From Ornithinimicrobium pratense (GTDB lineage: Bacteria > Actinomycetota > Actinomycetes > Actinomycetales > Dermatophilaceae): a stretch of 64,000 bases of DNA. Each line of letters begins with the position of its first letter. Position 1 is the stretch's first letter. The notes beneath the pieces were generated by a model. The model did no database searches. It was not told where the DNA came from and saw only the letters and a list, made by a program, of their open reading frames with translations. The position numbers were made by a program, and so were the translations under genes. Shown here one piece after another: positions 24,854-32,941 of this stretch. The stretch covers positions 1,364,001 through 1,428,000 of the forward strand of contig NZ_CP044427.1 in assembly GCF_008843165.1 (NCBI RefSeq), read 5' to 3'.

Positions 24854-26197
24854 ATGAGGATTGCGGTTGTCGCGTTGGGCAAGATCGGCTTGCCGTTGGC
24901 GGTGCAGTTCGCTGATGCCGACCCCGTGCATGAGGTGGTCGGGGTGGACGTGAACGAGCAGGTGGTGGACCTGGTCAACCAGGGGGTGGAGCCGTTCCCG
25001 GGGGAGGCGCACCTGGGTGAGAAGCTGGCGCAGTTGGTCCCGGCGGGCAGGTTGCGGGCCACGACGGATTATGCGCAGGCGATCCCGGGCGCGGACGTGG
25101 TCGTGCTGGTGGTGCCGTTGTTCGTGGACGAGACCACCGGTCAGCCGGACTTCGGCTGGATGGACTCCGCCACCAAGAGCCTGGCCCAGCACCTGACGCC
25201 CGGCACGCTGGTCTCCTATGAGACGACGCTGCCGGTGGGGACCACCCGGGGTCGGTGGAAGCCGATGATCGAGCAGATCTCCGGGCTCCAAGAGTCGCCC
25301 GCGGCGGGGGAGGACGGTTTCCACCTGGTGTTCTCTCCCGAGCGGGTGCTGACCGGGCGGGTGTTCGCCGACCTGCGGGCCTACCCCAAGCTGGTCGGTG
25401 GCCTCACCCCCGAGGGCACGGCCCGCGCGGTGGAGTTCTACCAGGCGGTCCTGGGCTTTGATGAGCGTGCTGACCTGCCCCGCCCCAACGGGGTGTGGGA
25501 CATGGGCAGCGCGGAGGCGGCGGAGATGGCCAAGCTGGCCGAGACGACCTACCGGGATGTCAACATCGGGCTGGCCAACCAGTTCGCCCGGTTCGCCGAC
25601 ACCGCCGGGATCGACGTGCACAAGGTCATCCAGGCATGCAACTCCCAGCCCTACAGCCACATCCATACCCCCGGCATCGCGGTCGGCGGGCACTGCATCC
25701 CGGTCTACCCCCGGCTCTACCTGTCCACCGACCCCGACGCCACCGTGGTGCGCACCGCCCGCGAGGCCAACGCCACCATGCCGGAGTACGCCGTCTCCCG
25801 CGCCGAGACCGTGCTGGGCTCCCTGCAGGGCCTGAGGGTGGTTGTCCTGGGTGCCTCCTACCGGGGCAGGGTCAAGGAGACCGCCTTCTCCGGAGTGTTC
25901 ACCACCGTCGCGGCCCTGCAGGAGCGCGACGCGCAGGTGCTGGTCCACGACCCCATGTACACCGATGAGGAGCTGGCCGGCTACGGCTGGGACCCCTACC
26001 ACTGGACCCCCGGCACCCCCGGTCAACCCGTTGACGTGGCCATCGTCCAGGCCGACCACCCCGAGTACGCCGACCTGTCCGCCACCGACCTGCCCGGCCT
26101 GCGCCTGCTCCTGGACGGCCGCCGCATCACCGACCCCACCGCCTTCACCGGCATCCCCCGCCTCACCATCGGCGGGGGCGAGACCCCCACCCCATGA
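24854..26197 (+). CDS. nucleotide-sugar 6-dehydrogenase (UDP-GlcNAc/ManNAc dehydrogenase type)
   Basis: A 447-aa NAD-dependent UDP-sugar dehydrogenase making a uronic acid. The Rossmann start MRIAVVALGKIGLPLAVQFA is followed by VVPLFVDETTG, SYETTLPVGTTRGRW, the central-domain FSPERVLTGRV, EMAKLAETTYRDVNIGLANQ and the catalytic loop AVGGHCIPVYP (Cys). It resembles WbpA/WecC-like enzymes, the first step for a UDP-GlcNAcA-derived sugar. The matching 3-dehydrogenase, aminotransferase and acetyltransferase lie at 5617-8359. The first third is G-rich at third codon positions, like wbpE/wbpB, and the rest is C-rich like the region. No strong ribosome site precedes the ATG at 24854. A DUF6541 gene follows after 22 nt. 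Confidence 0.92.
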   Translation: MRIAVVALGKIGLPLAVQFADADPVHEVVGVDVNEQVVDLVNQGVEPFPGEAHLGEKLAQLVPAGRLRATTDYAQAIPGADVVVLVVPLFVDETTGQPDFGWMDSATKSLAQHLTPGTLVSYETTLPVGTTRGRWKPMIEQISGLQESPAAGEDGFHLVFSPERVLTGRVFADLRAYPKLVGGLTPEGTARAVEFYQAVLGFDERADLPRPNGVWDMGSAEAAEMAKLAETTYRDVNIGLANQFARFADTAGIDVHKVIQACNSQPYSHIHTPGIAVGGHCIPVYPRLYLSTDPDATVVRTAREANATMPEYAVSRAETVLGSLQGLRVVVLGASYRGRVKETAFSGVFTTVAALQERDAQVLVHDPMYTDEELAGYGWDPYHWTPGTPGQPVDVAIVQADHPEYADLSATDLPGLRLLLDGRRITDPTAFTGIPRLTIGGGETPTP

Positions 26198-26219
26198 GCC
26201 GCGGTCCGGGGGGCGGCCG

Positions 26220-28208
26220 ATGAGCTGGTGGCAGGTGCTGCCCGGCCTGGTCGGGCTCGTCCTGCTGTGGATGCTGCCGGGGTATGCCGTGCTGCGCCTG
26301 CTCGGGGTGCGAGGGCTGCTCGCCTGGGGCGCCGGGCCGGCGGTGACGACCGGGCTGTCCGGCGTGCTGGCGATCGGCTATGGCCTCCTCGGCGTGCCGT
26401 GGCGGCTGTGGGCGCTTCTGCTGGGACTGCTGTTGGTCGTGGCGGTTGCCGCACTGGTCGGTCGCCTGCTCGGCAGCACGACTGACCCAGCGGGGGTGAC
26501 GGTGGCGGGGGAGCGGCGGCTGCGCCCGGTCGAGCGGCTCTGGCTGGTGCCCACCTGGGCCCTCGGCGGCGGGGTCCTCGCCGCGACGATGATGACCGGG
26601 ATGGGGCGCGCCGACCAGCCCGGGCAGGCGTGGGACGCCGTCTTCCACTACAACGCGGTGTGGTCCATCACGCAGACGGGCAACGCCTCCTCGCTTGGTG
26701 GGCTCTCGCCCATGTATGCCGACCTCGCCGCCCCCTTCTACCCGGCCGTCTGGCACGGCATCGTCGCGGTCGCGCCGGGCTTCCCGGGGGTGACCGAGGC
26801 CGCCAACTCCTCCTCGATCGTCATCGGTGCCGTGATCTGGATCGCGGGGCTGGTCGCGCTGGCCCGCGTCGTCTGGCCGGCCCGGGCGCTGCCTGCCGTC
26901 CTGGTCCCAGTCCTGGCGGCCAGCTTTGTCACCTTCCCGGCGATCGCGGTCTCGATGCTCGCGGTCTGGCCGTTCGCGCTGTCCACCGCGCTGGTGCCCG
27001 GCACGATCGCCTTGCTCATCGCCACCCTGCGCCGGGTGCTGTCCTGGCGGATGCACCTCTCGCTGGGGCTCGGGTTGGCGTGGGCGGTGGCCGGGGTGGT
27101 GCTGGCACATCCCTCGGGCCTGTTCAGCCTGCTGCTGCTTGGCCTGCCCCTGTTGACGGTGCTGCTCTTCCGGCAGCTGCGGCGCCAGGCCCGGGCCGGT
27201 CGTCGGGTGCAGGCGTGGGTGCTCGCCGCCATCTGGGTGCTCGCGGTGGTCGGGGTGCTGACCTTCCTGGTCAACTTCGGGCCGGTGCGCTCGATCATGG
27301 ACTACGAGCGCGGCGGCCAGGAGTCCTACCTGCCCGGGATGGGCTCGCTGATCGTCGACCACCCGCTCGTCTACGTCTACAAGACCACCTCGGTCAACCT
27401 GGTCGTGACCCTGCTGGTCTGGCTCGGCATCGTGCTGAGCGTGCGGTGGCGGCACGCCCGATGGCTTGTGGTCGCCCTCGTCGGCGCGGTCGTGCTTACC
27501 CTGCTGGCCGCCGGCCCGGCCGACAACCCGCTGCGGGTGCTGGCCGGGTTCTGGTACACCCAGGCCTCGCGGCTCAACCAGCTGGTGCTCGTTCCGGCGA
27601 TCATGCTGGCCGCCGGTGCCGGGGCCTGGCTGGCGAGCCGGATCGGCCGCTCGCTGGGTGCGCCGGTGCAGGTGGGCGCTGCCATCCTCGTGGTGCTCCT
27701 CGTCGTCCTCACCTCGGGCCTGCGCTGGACCAGCCATGTGCAGGTCATGGCCTCGACCTACACCACCTACCCGATCGCCTGGGGCACCATGCTGGAACCG
27801 GAGGAGATCGAGATGATCGACCGGGCCGCCGAGGTGCTCCCCGACGACGCGATGGTGCTGGGGGAGCCGGTCGCGGGGTCGCCCTACCTGCTGCACCGCG
27901 CTGGGGTGCAGGTCGTCTTTCCCCAGCTCAGCCCCATACGCGACAGCCCGGAGCGGCGGATCCTCGAACAGCGCTTCGACCAGTGGCGCACCGACCCCGC
28001 CGTGTGCGAGGCGGTGCGTGCGTTGGGGGTGACCCACGTCTACGCCGACTCGCTGAGTTTCTATGACGAGGCCAACGCCAAGTACGAGCCGACCACCCAG
28101 GGCCTCTACCTCTTTGAGCCCACCGAGGGGGACGACTTTCGCAAGGTGGACGAGGGCGGCAGTGCCTCGCTGTGGGAGTTCCACGGCTGCGCCGGCGGAG
28201 ACCGCTGA
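26220..28208 (+). CDS. DUF6541 polytopic membrane protein
   Basis: A 662-aa protein with about 13-14 transmembrane segments over residues 1-500 and a C-terminal extracytoplasmic part of about 150 residues. It matches DUF6541-like actinobacterial envelope proteins: an extracellular loop with WDAVFHYNAVWSITQTGNAS and PFYPAVWHGIVAVAPGFPG after the fourth segment recalls GT-C glycosyltransferases, with acidic/His residues in the first large loop. It may add or transfer polyprenyl-linked sugars outside the membrane. This is inference from topology and from its place after the UDP-sugar dehydrogenase. Confidence 0.75.
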   Translation: MSWWQVLPGLVGLVLLWMLPGYAVLRLLGVRGLLAWGAGPAVTTGLSGVLAIGYGLLGVPWRLWALLLGLLLVVAVAALVGRLLGSTTDPAGVTVAGERRLRPVERLWLVPTWALGGGVLAATMMTGMGRADQPGQAWDAVFHYNAVWSITQTGNASSLGGLSPMYADLAAPFYPAVWHGIVAVAPGFPGVTEAANSSSIVIGAVIWIAGLVALARVVWPARALPAVLVPVLAASFVTFPAIAVSMLAVWPFALSTALVPGTIALLIATLRRVLSWRMHLSLGLGLAWAVAGVVLAHPSGLFSLLLLGLPLLTVLLFRQLRRQARAGRRVQAWVLAAIWVLAVVGVLTFLVNFGPVRSIMDYERGGQESYLPGMGSLIVDHPLVYVYKTTSVNLVVTLLVWLGIVLSVRWRHARWLVVALVGAVVLTLLAAGPADNPLRVLAGFWYTQASRLNQLVLVPAIMLAAGAGAWLASRIGRSLGAPVQVGAAILVVLLVVLTSGLRWTSHVQVMASTYTTYPIAWGTMLEPEEIEMIDRAAEVLPDDAMVLGEPVAGSPYLLHRAGVQVVFPQLSPIRDSPERRILEQRFDQWRTDPAVCEAVRALGVTHVYADSLSFYDEANAKYEPTTQGLYLFEPTEGDDFRKVDEGGSASLWEFHGCAGGDR

Positions 28209-28261
28209 AAGGGCCCCCGCCGGCGCGTCACCGGATGGTCGGCGTCATCCTGGCCTTGCGG

Positions 28262-30427
28262 TCAGTCCTCCGGGTCGTCCAGGTATGCCGCCAGCTGCAC
28301 CTGGAGTGCGGCCGAGACCGCGTCGGTGCCGCCGAGGATCACGATGCGCTCGGGCGTGAACCGCTCCAGCTGCTCGATGGTCGCACCCGGCAGGTCGTCC
28401 TGTCGGGTGAGCAGCACCGGGGCCGCCGATCGGACCGCGATCGGCCCGCCGGACAGGGCGTCCGGGAACCGCTCACCGGTGGACACGAAAACGGTCGAGG
28501 TGTCGTCCGGATAGAGGCCGGCGACCTCGGCTGAGGTGACGTACCGGTCGACGCCGGCCAGTCGGGTCACTGTGCCGTCGGTGTAGTCCTCCAGCGCCGT
28601 CAGCACGCCGTCGGAGATCGCCTCTTCGCCGCCGAGGACGACGATCCGGGCGGGGTTGGTCTCCTGCAGCGCCGAGACCGTGGCCGAGGGCAGACGGTCG
28701 GTGCGGGCCAGCAACACCGGCCCGTCCTCCAGACCGGCGCGCGCGGCACCGGTGACGGCGTCCGGGAAGTTCTGGCCGAGGGCGACGTACACCACGGGGA
28801 CGTCGGTCCCGAAGGTCTTGGCCACCGCCGCGGCGGTTCCGTAGCGGTCCTTGCCCGCCAGCCGGCTGACCGAGTCCGCGCCACCGGGGACGTACTCGGC
28901 CAACGCGTTCTCGACCGAGGCGTTGACGGCCTTGTCGCCGCCAAGCACGACAATCTCCTGCGGCATCAACCGCTCCAGCTCCTCGGCGGTGACGGTGGGT
29001 AGGCTGCCGGCCCGCGTGAGGAGCACCGGGACATCGTCCGTGCCCGCCCGCGCTGAGGCGGGCAGGGCATCGGGGTAGTTGCCGCCTGTGGCGATGTAGA
29101 CGACGTCGACAGACGGGTCCCACGTGGCCGAGACAGCGGCGGCGGTGCCGTAGCGGTCAGCGCCCCAGATGCGCTCGACCATCCTCTCGCCCTGGGTCCA
29201 CACGAAGGTGGCCGAATCGGTCGCGGTACAAGTGGGGGAGTCCTCGTGGGCGTAGCAGGCGGTGATCTGGTCCGCCCCCGGGGCGGCGCCGGTGTAGGTG
29301 AACTCAGCCTGGCCGGTGCCATCGGTGCTGACAGTGCCGGCGGCGGTGTTCGCGCCGGAGACGGTGAAAGAGATCTCGGCGCCGGCGGCCGGGTCGCCGC
29401 TGTTGGACTCGGTCAACGTCGCGGTGACCGTGTGGGTGCTGCCGACCGGGGCGGTGCCGGTGTCGGGCTCGAGCACAAGGTCGTGGGTGACGATGACCGC
29501 GCCGGGGGTGCAGTTGACACCGGGGTCTGGGGTGTAACCGGCCCGCAGGTTGTCCAGGAAGACCGCGGAGTCGAGGATCTGGTCGCCCTGGTCGAAGATC
29601 GACAGGTACAGGGTGTTCGTGCCGGGGCTGACCTGGGTCGAGGCCGCCAGCCGCACCGTACTGGCCCCGTTGAGGTCGGGGGAGTCGTCGTCGAAGGCGC
29701 CCCCGTCGAAGGCGGTGCCCTCCCCGTTCTCCGGGGTCATGCCCCCCAGGCCGGTGGAGTTGATGCTGACCACCTCGCCGTCCTGATCGAAGGCGAAGTT
29801 GTCCGGGGCCACGATCTCGGTGGACTCGGTGGTCCAGGTGCTCTCGTTAAGCTCGGCGACGAAGGCGTCGTTGAACTGGCTGCCGACGTAGTTCGGGTAC
29901 TCCTCGGAGAGGAACTTGAAGTCGAAGGATAGGCAGTTCGCCCCGGCCGGGACGTCCATGTCGACACGCAGGACGGTCACATCGCGGTCGGTGTCCCCAC
30001 GGACGGCGGTCCCGCCCAGGGATGAGGAGGCAAAGGTCCCTGGGTGTGGGACGTTCTCCAGGAGCCCGGTACTGAGCACGCCGAAGCTGCTCCCGCTGAC
30101 CGGGAAGCCGCTGAGGGCGGTGCTGGTGCCGGCGCTGACGTTCTGCCCGTCCGCCAGCGGGATGGTCTCGAAGGCGGCACCGGTGACCAGTGCGGTGTCG
30201 GCCGCCAGGGCCTGGGCGACCGCCAGCGCGGTCGCCGGCGTCGCCTCGGCGGTGCCGAGGGCGGTGGGGGAGGCGGTCTGGCCGGCCTCGTGGGCACGCT
30301 CGCGGTTGGACTCCGGGGAGTCCGCGGCGGTGACAGCGGATGCTGGCACGGCCAGGCCGGCCAGAACCAGGAGTGGTGCGGCGGCCAGAGCGACCCGTCG
30401 GCGCAGCGGCGGATGATGGATGGACAT
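28262..30427 (-). CDS. secreted CWB2-repeat surface protein with choice-of-anchor L and Ig-like domains
   Basis: A 721-aa exported protein. The signal peptide is about residues 1-31 (basic start, then AAAPLLVLAGLAVPASA). Residues about 75-270 form a choice-of-anchor L type domain, with FDFKFLSEEYPNYVGSQFND as its hallmark. An Ig-like (Big1-type) domain follows at about 290-370. Three cell-wall-binding type-2 repeats come after about 375, each with a D-RY-TAA/TSAEV motif and IVVLGG-like core (IWGADRYGTAAAV; LAGKDRYGTAAAV; LAGVDRYVTSAEV). CWB2 repeats bind secondary cell-wall polymers non-covalently. Start ATG 30427 is preceded by AGAGAGG inside a hairpin loop. No sortase motif. A role in adhesion or surface layering is likely, ligand unknown. 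Confidence 0.9.
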   Translation of the reverse strand: MSIHHPPLRRRVALAAAPLLVLAGLAVPASAVTAADSPESNRERAHEAGQTASPTALGTAEATPATALAVAQALAADTALVTGAAFETIPLADGQNVSAGTSTALSGFPVSGSSFGVLSTGLLENVPHPGTFASSSLGGTAVRGDTDRDVTVLRVDMDVPAGANCLSFDFKFLSEEYPNYVGSQFNDAFVAELNESTWTTESTEIVAPDNFAFDQDGEVVSINSTGLGGMTPENGEGTAFDGGAFDDDSPDLNGASTVRLAASTQVSPGTNTLYLSIFDQGDQILDSAVFLDNLRAGYTPDPGVNCTPGAVIVTHDLVLEPDTGTAPVGSTHTVTATLTESNSGDPAAGAEISFTVSGANTAAGTVSTDGTGQAEFTYTGAAPGADQITACYAHEDSPTCTATDSATFVWTQGERMVERIWGADRYGTAAAVSATWDPSVDVVYIATGGNYPDALPASARAGTDDVPVLLTRAGSLPTVTAEELERLMPQEIVVLGGDKAVNASVENALAEYVPGGADSVSRLAGKDRYGTAAAVAKTFGTDVPVVYVALGQNFPDAVTGAARAGLEDGPVLLARTDRLPSATVSALQETNPARIVVLGGEEAISDGVLTALEDYTDGTVTRLAGVDRYVTSAEVAGLYPDDTSTVFVSTGERFPDALSGGPIAVRSAAPVLLTRQDDLPGATIEQLERFTPERIVILGGTDAVSAALQVQLAAYLDDPED

Positions 30428-30430
30428 GGA

Positions 30431-30498
30431 GAAGCCTCTCTGCTTCGAGCCTGCGGCCCGGTCACGGGAGCCGGCAGGCCCTGCACCCGCCGGCAGGG
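30431..30498 (-). promoter_or_regulatory. hairpin-rich leader of the CWB2 gene
   Basis: Three stems lie in a row just upstream of the start: CCCTGC/GCAGGG (30479-30484/30493-30498), a long stem CCTGCGGCCCG.../...CGGGAGCCGGCAGG (30450-30460/30465-30478), and GAAGC/GCTTC (30431-30435/30442-30446), whose loop carries the Shine-Dalgarno. It may be an attenuator or an uncharacterised riboswitch. It does not match a riboswitch class I recognise. Confidence 0.4.
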
Positions 30499-30655
30499 AC
30501 ACCACGTCACGGTCGTGGACCGTCCCTGGCCGACACTGTCCCATCGGCCGCCAGGACCGTCAACGGTCAGGGGCGGCCCGGGAGGGGCCCCGTTCAGAAT
30601 CGGGTAAGTGACAGGCGTGCGCAGAGCGGGCGTTCACAGTGCAGCTCTCGCGTGG

Positions 30656-30700
30656 CCGCAGACAAAGATGCCGCAGACAAAGATGCCGCACACAAAGATG
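30656..30700. repeat. three tandem 15-bp repeats
   Basis: CCGCAGACAAAGATG at 30656-30670 and 30671-30685, then CCGCACACAAAGATG (one change) at 30686-30700. They abut the terminator hairpin and lie in the 330-nt gap between the CWB2 gene start and the DUF3618 gene end. On the minus strand each unit supplies a CATCTTTG after the stem, so the repeats may extend a T-rich terminator tail. Confidence 0.9.
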
Positions 30701-30739
30701 TCCCGTGGAGATGGCCACGGATGGCCACGTCCACGGGAC
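30700..30739 (-). terminator. terminator of the DUF3618 operon
   Basis: Perfect 10-bp arms GTCCCGTGGA (30700-30709) and TCCACGGGAC (30730-30739) with a 20-nt loop made of two GATGGCCACG copies. It lies 18 nt after the DUF3618 stop and is followed on the minus strand by ATCTTTGTG. Confidence 0.6.
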
Positions 30740-30757
30740 AACTCTGCGATCAGATCC

Positions 30758-31483
30758 TCAGGACTGGCTGCCCTGGTCCTTGACCGTCTCTGCGGAGTCC
30801 TGTGCGGATCCCTTGACCTGGTCGGCCTGGGTCGTGGCCTCGTCCTTGACGTGGTCCACGCCCTCCTGGGCCGTGCCCCTCAGGTCCTCAACCGCCTGCT
30901 CCGCCTTGGGCCGGACATCCTCGACGATGCCCTGCGCGGCGGCCTTGGCCTCGTCGACCAGCGGCTGGCTGTGCTCCTGGGCCTGCTCCTTGGCAGTGAC
31001 GGCCAGCTCGCGCTCCTTCTCGGTGCCCGGAAGCAGGGAGCCGAGCAGCCAGCCTGCGCCGAGGGCGATGAGACCAGCGGCGAGCGGGTTGCCCTGCGTC
31101 TTGCGGCGTGCCATCGCCGGGGCGTCGGAGACGGCGTCACGGGCCGAGCCCGCGGCGCCGGTCACCGCGTCGCGAGCCGAGCCGGCAGCGTCGCTCACGG
31201 CGTGGCCCGCGTCCTCGGCGGCCCACTGAGCACGCTCCCCGACACCTGGGGTGGTGTCGAAGGGGTCGTTGTCGCTACCCATGATCTTCTCCTTCAGGTT
31301 GCGGCCCGCGTCCTTGACGCTGCCGGTGACCTTGTCGGCCTGACGCTTGGCGACGTTGGAGGGGCTCACGGCCTCACCGAGGGCGTTGACGTCCCGGCTG
31401 AGGTTGGTGCGCGTCTCCGCGATCTGAGCCCTCAGCACCTCGGGGTCATCGCTGGTGGGCGGCACATTGGGGTTGTTGGTCAT
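30758..31483 (-). CDS. DUF3618 domain protein
   Basis: A 241-aa protein with an N-terminal DUF3618 segment (PEVLRAQIAETRTNLSRDVN), a middle run of amphipathic Ala-rich repeats (DAAGSARDAVTGAAGSARDAV), one hydrophobic segment around residues 130-150 (NPLAAGLIALGAGWLLGSLL) and a long charged helix at the C-terminus. DUF3618 proteins occur in actinobacterial operons with a holin-X-like protein, as here. The ATG overlaps the upstream gene's stop (ATGA). Function unknown; envelope or stress related by context. Confidence 0.85.
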   Translation of the reverse strand: MTNNPNVPPTSDDPEVLRAQIAETRTNLSRDVNALGEAVSPSNVAKRQADKVTGSVKDAGRNLKEKIMGSDNDPFDTTPGVGERAQWAAEDAGHAVSDAAGSARDAVTGAAGSARDAVSDAPAMARRKTQGNPLAAGLIALGAGWLLGSLLPGTEKERELAVTAKEQAQEHSQPLVDEAKAAAQGIVEDVRPKAEQAVEDLRGTAQEGVDHVKDEATTQADQVKGSAQDSAETVKDQGSQS

Positions 31484-31977
31484 CGGTGGTCCTCATTTCC
31501 CTTAAGCGCATCCGGGACCTTCTTGGCGGTCTCGACGGTGTGCGGCATTCCTTCTACGTCCTTGAGCCGGTTGCGGCCGATGACGGCCAGCACCGCGGCG
31601 ATGACGGCCCAGATCAGGGCCACCACGAGAGCGGACCAGCCCAGGCCCATGAGGTCTCCCAGGGCCCACCACAGCGCGATGGACAGGAAGAGCAGGGTGA
31701 AGTGGCCGGCTACACCTGCGCCGCCCAACATCCCAGCCCCCACGCCGGCCTTGCTCGCGCTCTGCTTGAGCTCGGCCTTGGCCAGGGCGACTTCCTGCTG
31801 CATCAGCGTGGACAGGTCCTCGCTGATGTCGGCGATCAGCGCGCCGACGGAGTCGATCTCGCCCTTGTCGTAGTTGTCATGGGCGCCGTGGATCTGCTCA
31901 GCGCGCGGGATGCTCGAGGAGCTCCCCGGCGTGCTGGGCTCGGGTGCGGCGTGCGCGCCGCCTCCGGGGTGGCTCAC
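31480..31977 (-). CDS. phage-holin-like (Holin-X) family membrane protein
   Basis: A 165-aa protein: a hydrophilic N-terminus, an amphipathic stretch ADISEDLSTLMQQEVALAKAELKQSA, then two hydrophobic segments around residues 85-130 and a short basic tail. This is the layout of the actinobacterial Holin-X/phage_holin_3 superfamily. Not a phage gene here: it is the middle cistron of a three-gene operon, with GTG start at 31977 overlapping the previous stop and its own stop overlapping the DUF3618 start. Confidence 0.8.
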   Translation of the reverse strand: MSHPGGGAHAAPEPSTPGSSSSIPRAEQIHGAHDNYDKGEIDSVGALIADISEDLSTLMQQEVALAKAELKQSASKAGVGAGMLGGAGVAGHFTLLFLSIALWWALGDLMGLGWSALVVALIWAVIAAVLAVIGRNRLKDVEGMPHTVETAKKVPDALKGNEDHR

Positions 31978-32786
31978 AGGCGGTCACCGTTCTCGCGCGA
32001 GCCCAGCCCGTCCTCGTAGCCGATCAGCTCGTCATCCTGGCCGACCAGGTCATCCTGCTGGCCGATCAGCTCATCGCCCACCGGCAGCGGCTCAGCCGCG
32101 GTGTCCAGGGTGCTGGGCTGCTCACGGGTGGCGTAGGCGGTGGGGACGCCCGGGGTGGTGGCGTACACACCGGCGTCAGCCACCGGCTCGTAGGTGCTGC
32201 GGCCCGGGTATGAGGCGTCAACAGGCGCGCCGTATCCCGCACCCTGACCGCCGGGGTAGCCGTAGCCGTAGCCATAGTCGGCGTTGGTGTCCGCGGCGTC
32301 ATCGCGCAGGCTGCGGGTCAGGCGCCCGCCGACGAAACCGACGAGGCCGCAGACGGCCAGGAAGGTGCCGGGGTTGCGGCGGGCGTAGCGCTTGACGGAG
32401 TGCAACAGATCGGCCGGCTCATGGCCCTCGAGCCAGTCGGCCACGCCGTCCATCCGTCCGGCGGCCTGCTTCACCAGGCCGGTGGCCATCGAGGAGCCTT
32501 CGGCGCCCTCGGCCATCTGGCTGAACTCGTTGGCCAGGCCGTGCAGGCCCTGGGCCGCACGGTGCTGCTGGTCGCGGGCCTGACCGGTCACGTCGCCGGC
32601 CACCTCGTTCAGCAGGCTCTGGACCTGGCCCTTGGCCTCCTGCGCGACGTGCTGTGCCTCCTGCATGGCGGTCTGCGCAACCTGGCCGGCACTGTCCTTG
32701 ACATCCTGTCCGACAGAGGCGGCCTCCTGCTTGGCAGTGTCCGCAGTGCTGCTCGGGGCGTGCTGGTCGAACGGTCGTTCACTCAT
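31974..32786 (-). CDS. apolipoprotein/LEA-like repeat protein with one membrane segment
   Basis: A 270-aa protein, first gene of the operon. Residues 1-120 are a long Ala/Gln/Asp-rich amphipathic helix (DVKDSAGQVAQTAMQEAQHV) like late-embryogenesis-abundant or apolipoprotein helices. One hydrophobic segment follows (FLAVCGLVGFVGGRL, about 145-160). The tail is Gly/Tyr- and Asp-rich (GYGYGYPGGQ; DELIGQQDDLVGQ repeats). The ATG at 32786 is preceded by GGGAG. The helix plus anchor suggests membrane shielding or a stress role. No specific family is certain. Confidence 0.7.
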   Translation of the reverse strand: MSERPFDQHAPSSTADTAKQEAASVGQDVKDSAGQVAQTAMQEAQHVAQEAKGQVQSLLNEVAGDVTGQARDQQHRAAQGLHGLANEFSQMAEGAEGSSMATGLVKQAAGRMDGVADWLEGHEPADLLHSVKRYARRNPGTFLAVCGLVGFVGGRLTRSLRDDAADTNADYGYGYGYPGGQGAGYGAPVDASYPGRSTYEPVADAGVYATTPGVPTAYATREQPSTLDTAAEPLPVGDELIGQQDDLVGQDDELIGYEDGLGSRENGDRL

Positions 32787-32941
32787 GTGTTTTTCTCCCT
32801 CTCTGGGTGACTGGGCACCTGTGAGGCATCTGGTACCAATCCTTGACACTGTCACGTCTGGGCGCCGGCGACACCTTGAACAGGCGCGTCCACCCGTCAG
32901 GGTGGACGCCGGGGGGCCCGTCGATCAGCGCGCTGAGCGCC

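Noticed and set aside
26163..28184. 673-aa minus-strand frame opposite the DUF6541 gene
   Set aside because: It is low-complexity Gln/Gly/Arg/His/Pro sequence, an antisense shadow of a GC-rich membrane gene.
30608..31873. 421-aa plus-strand frame over the DUF3618 and holin genes
   Set aside because: It is antisense to two coupled genes with overlapping start/stop codons, and its Leu/Gly-rich translation matches nothing.
31480..31977. Holin-like gene as a prophage marker
   Set aside because: No other phage genes are near, and it is embedded in a chromosomal three-gene operon seen in actinobacteria.
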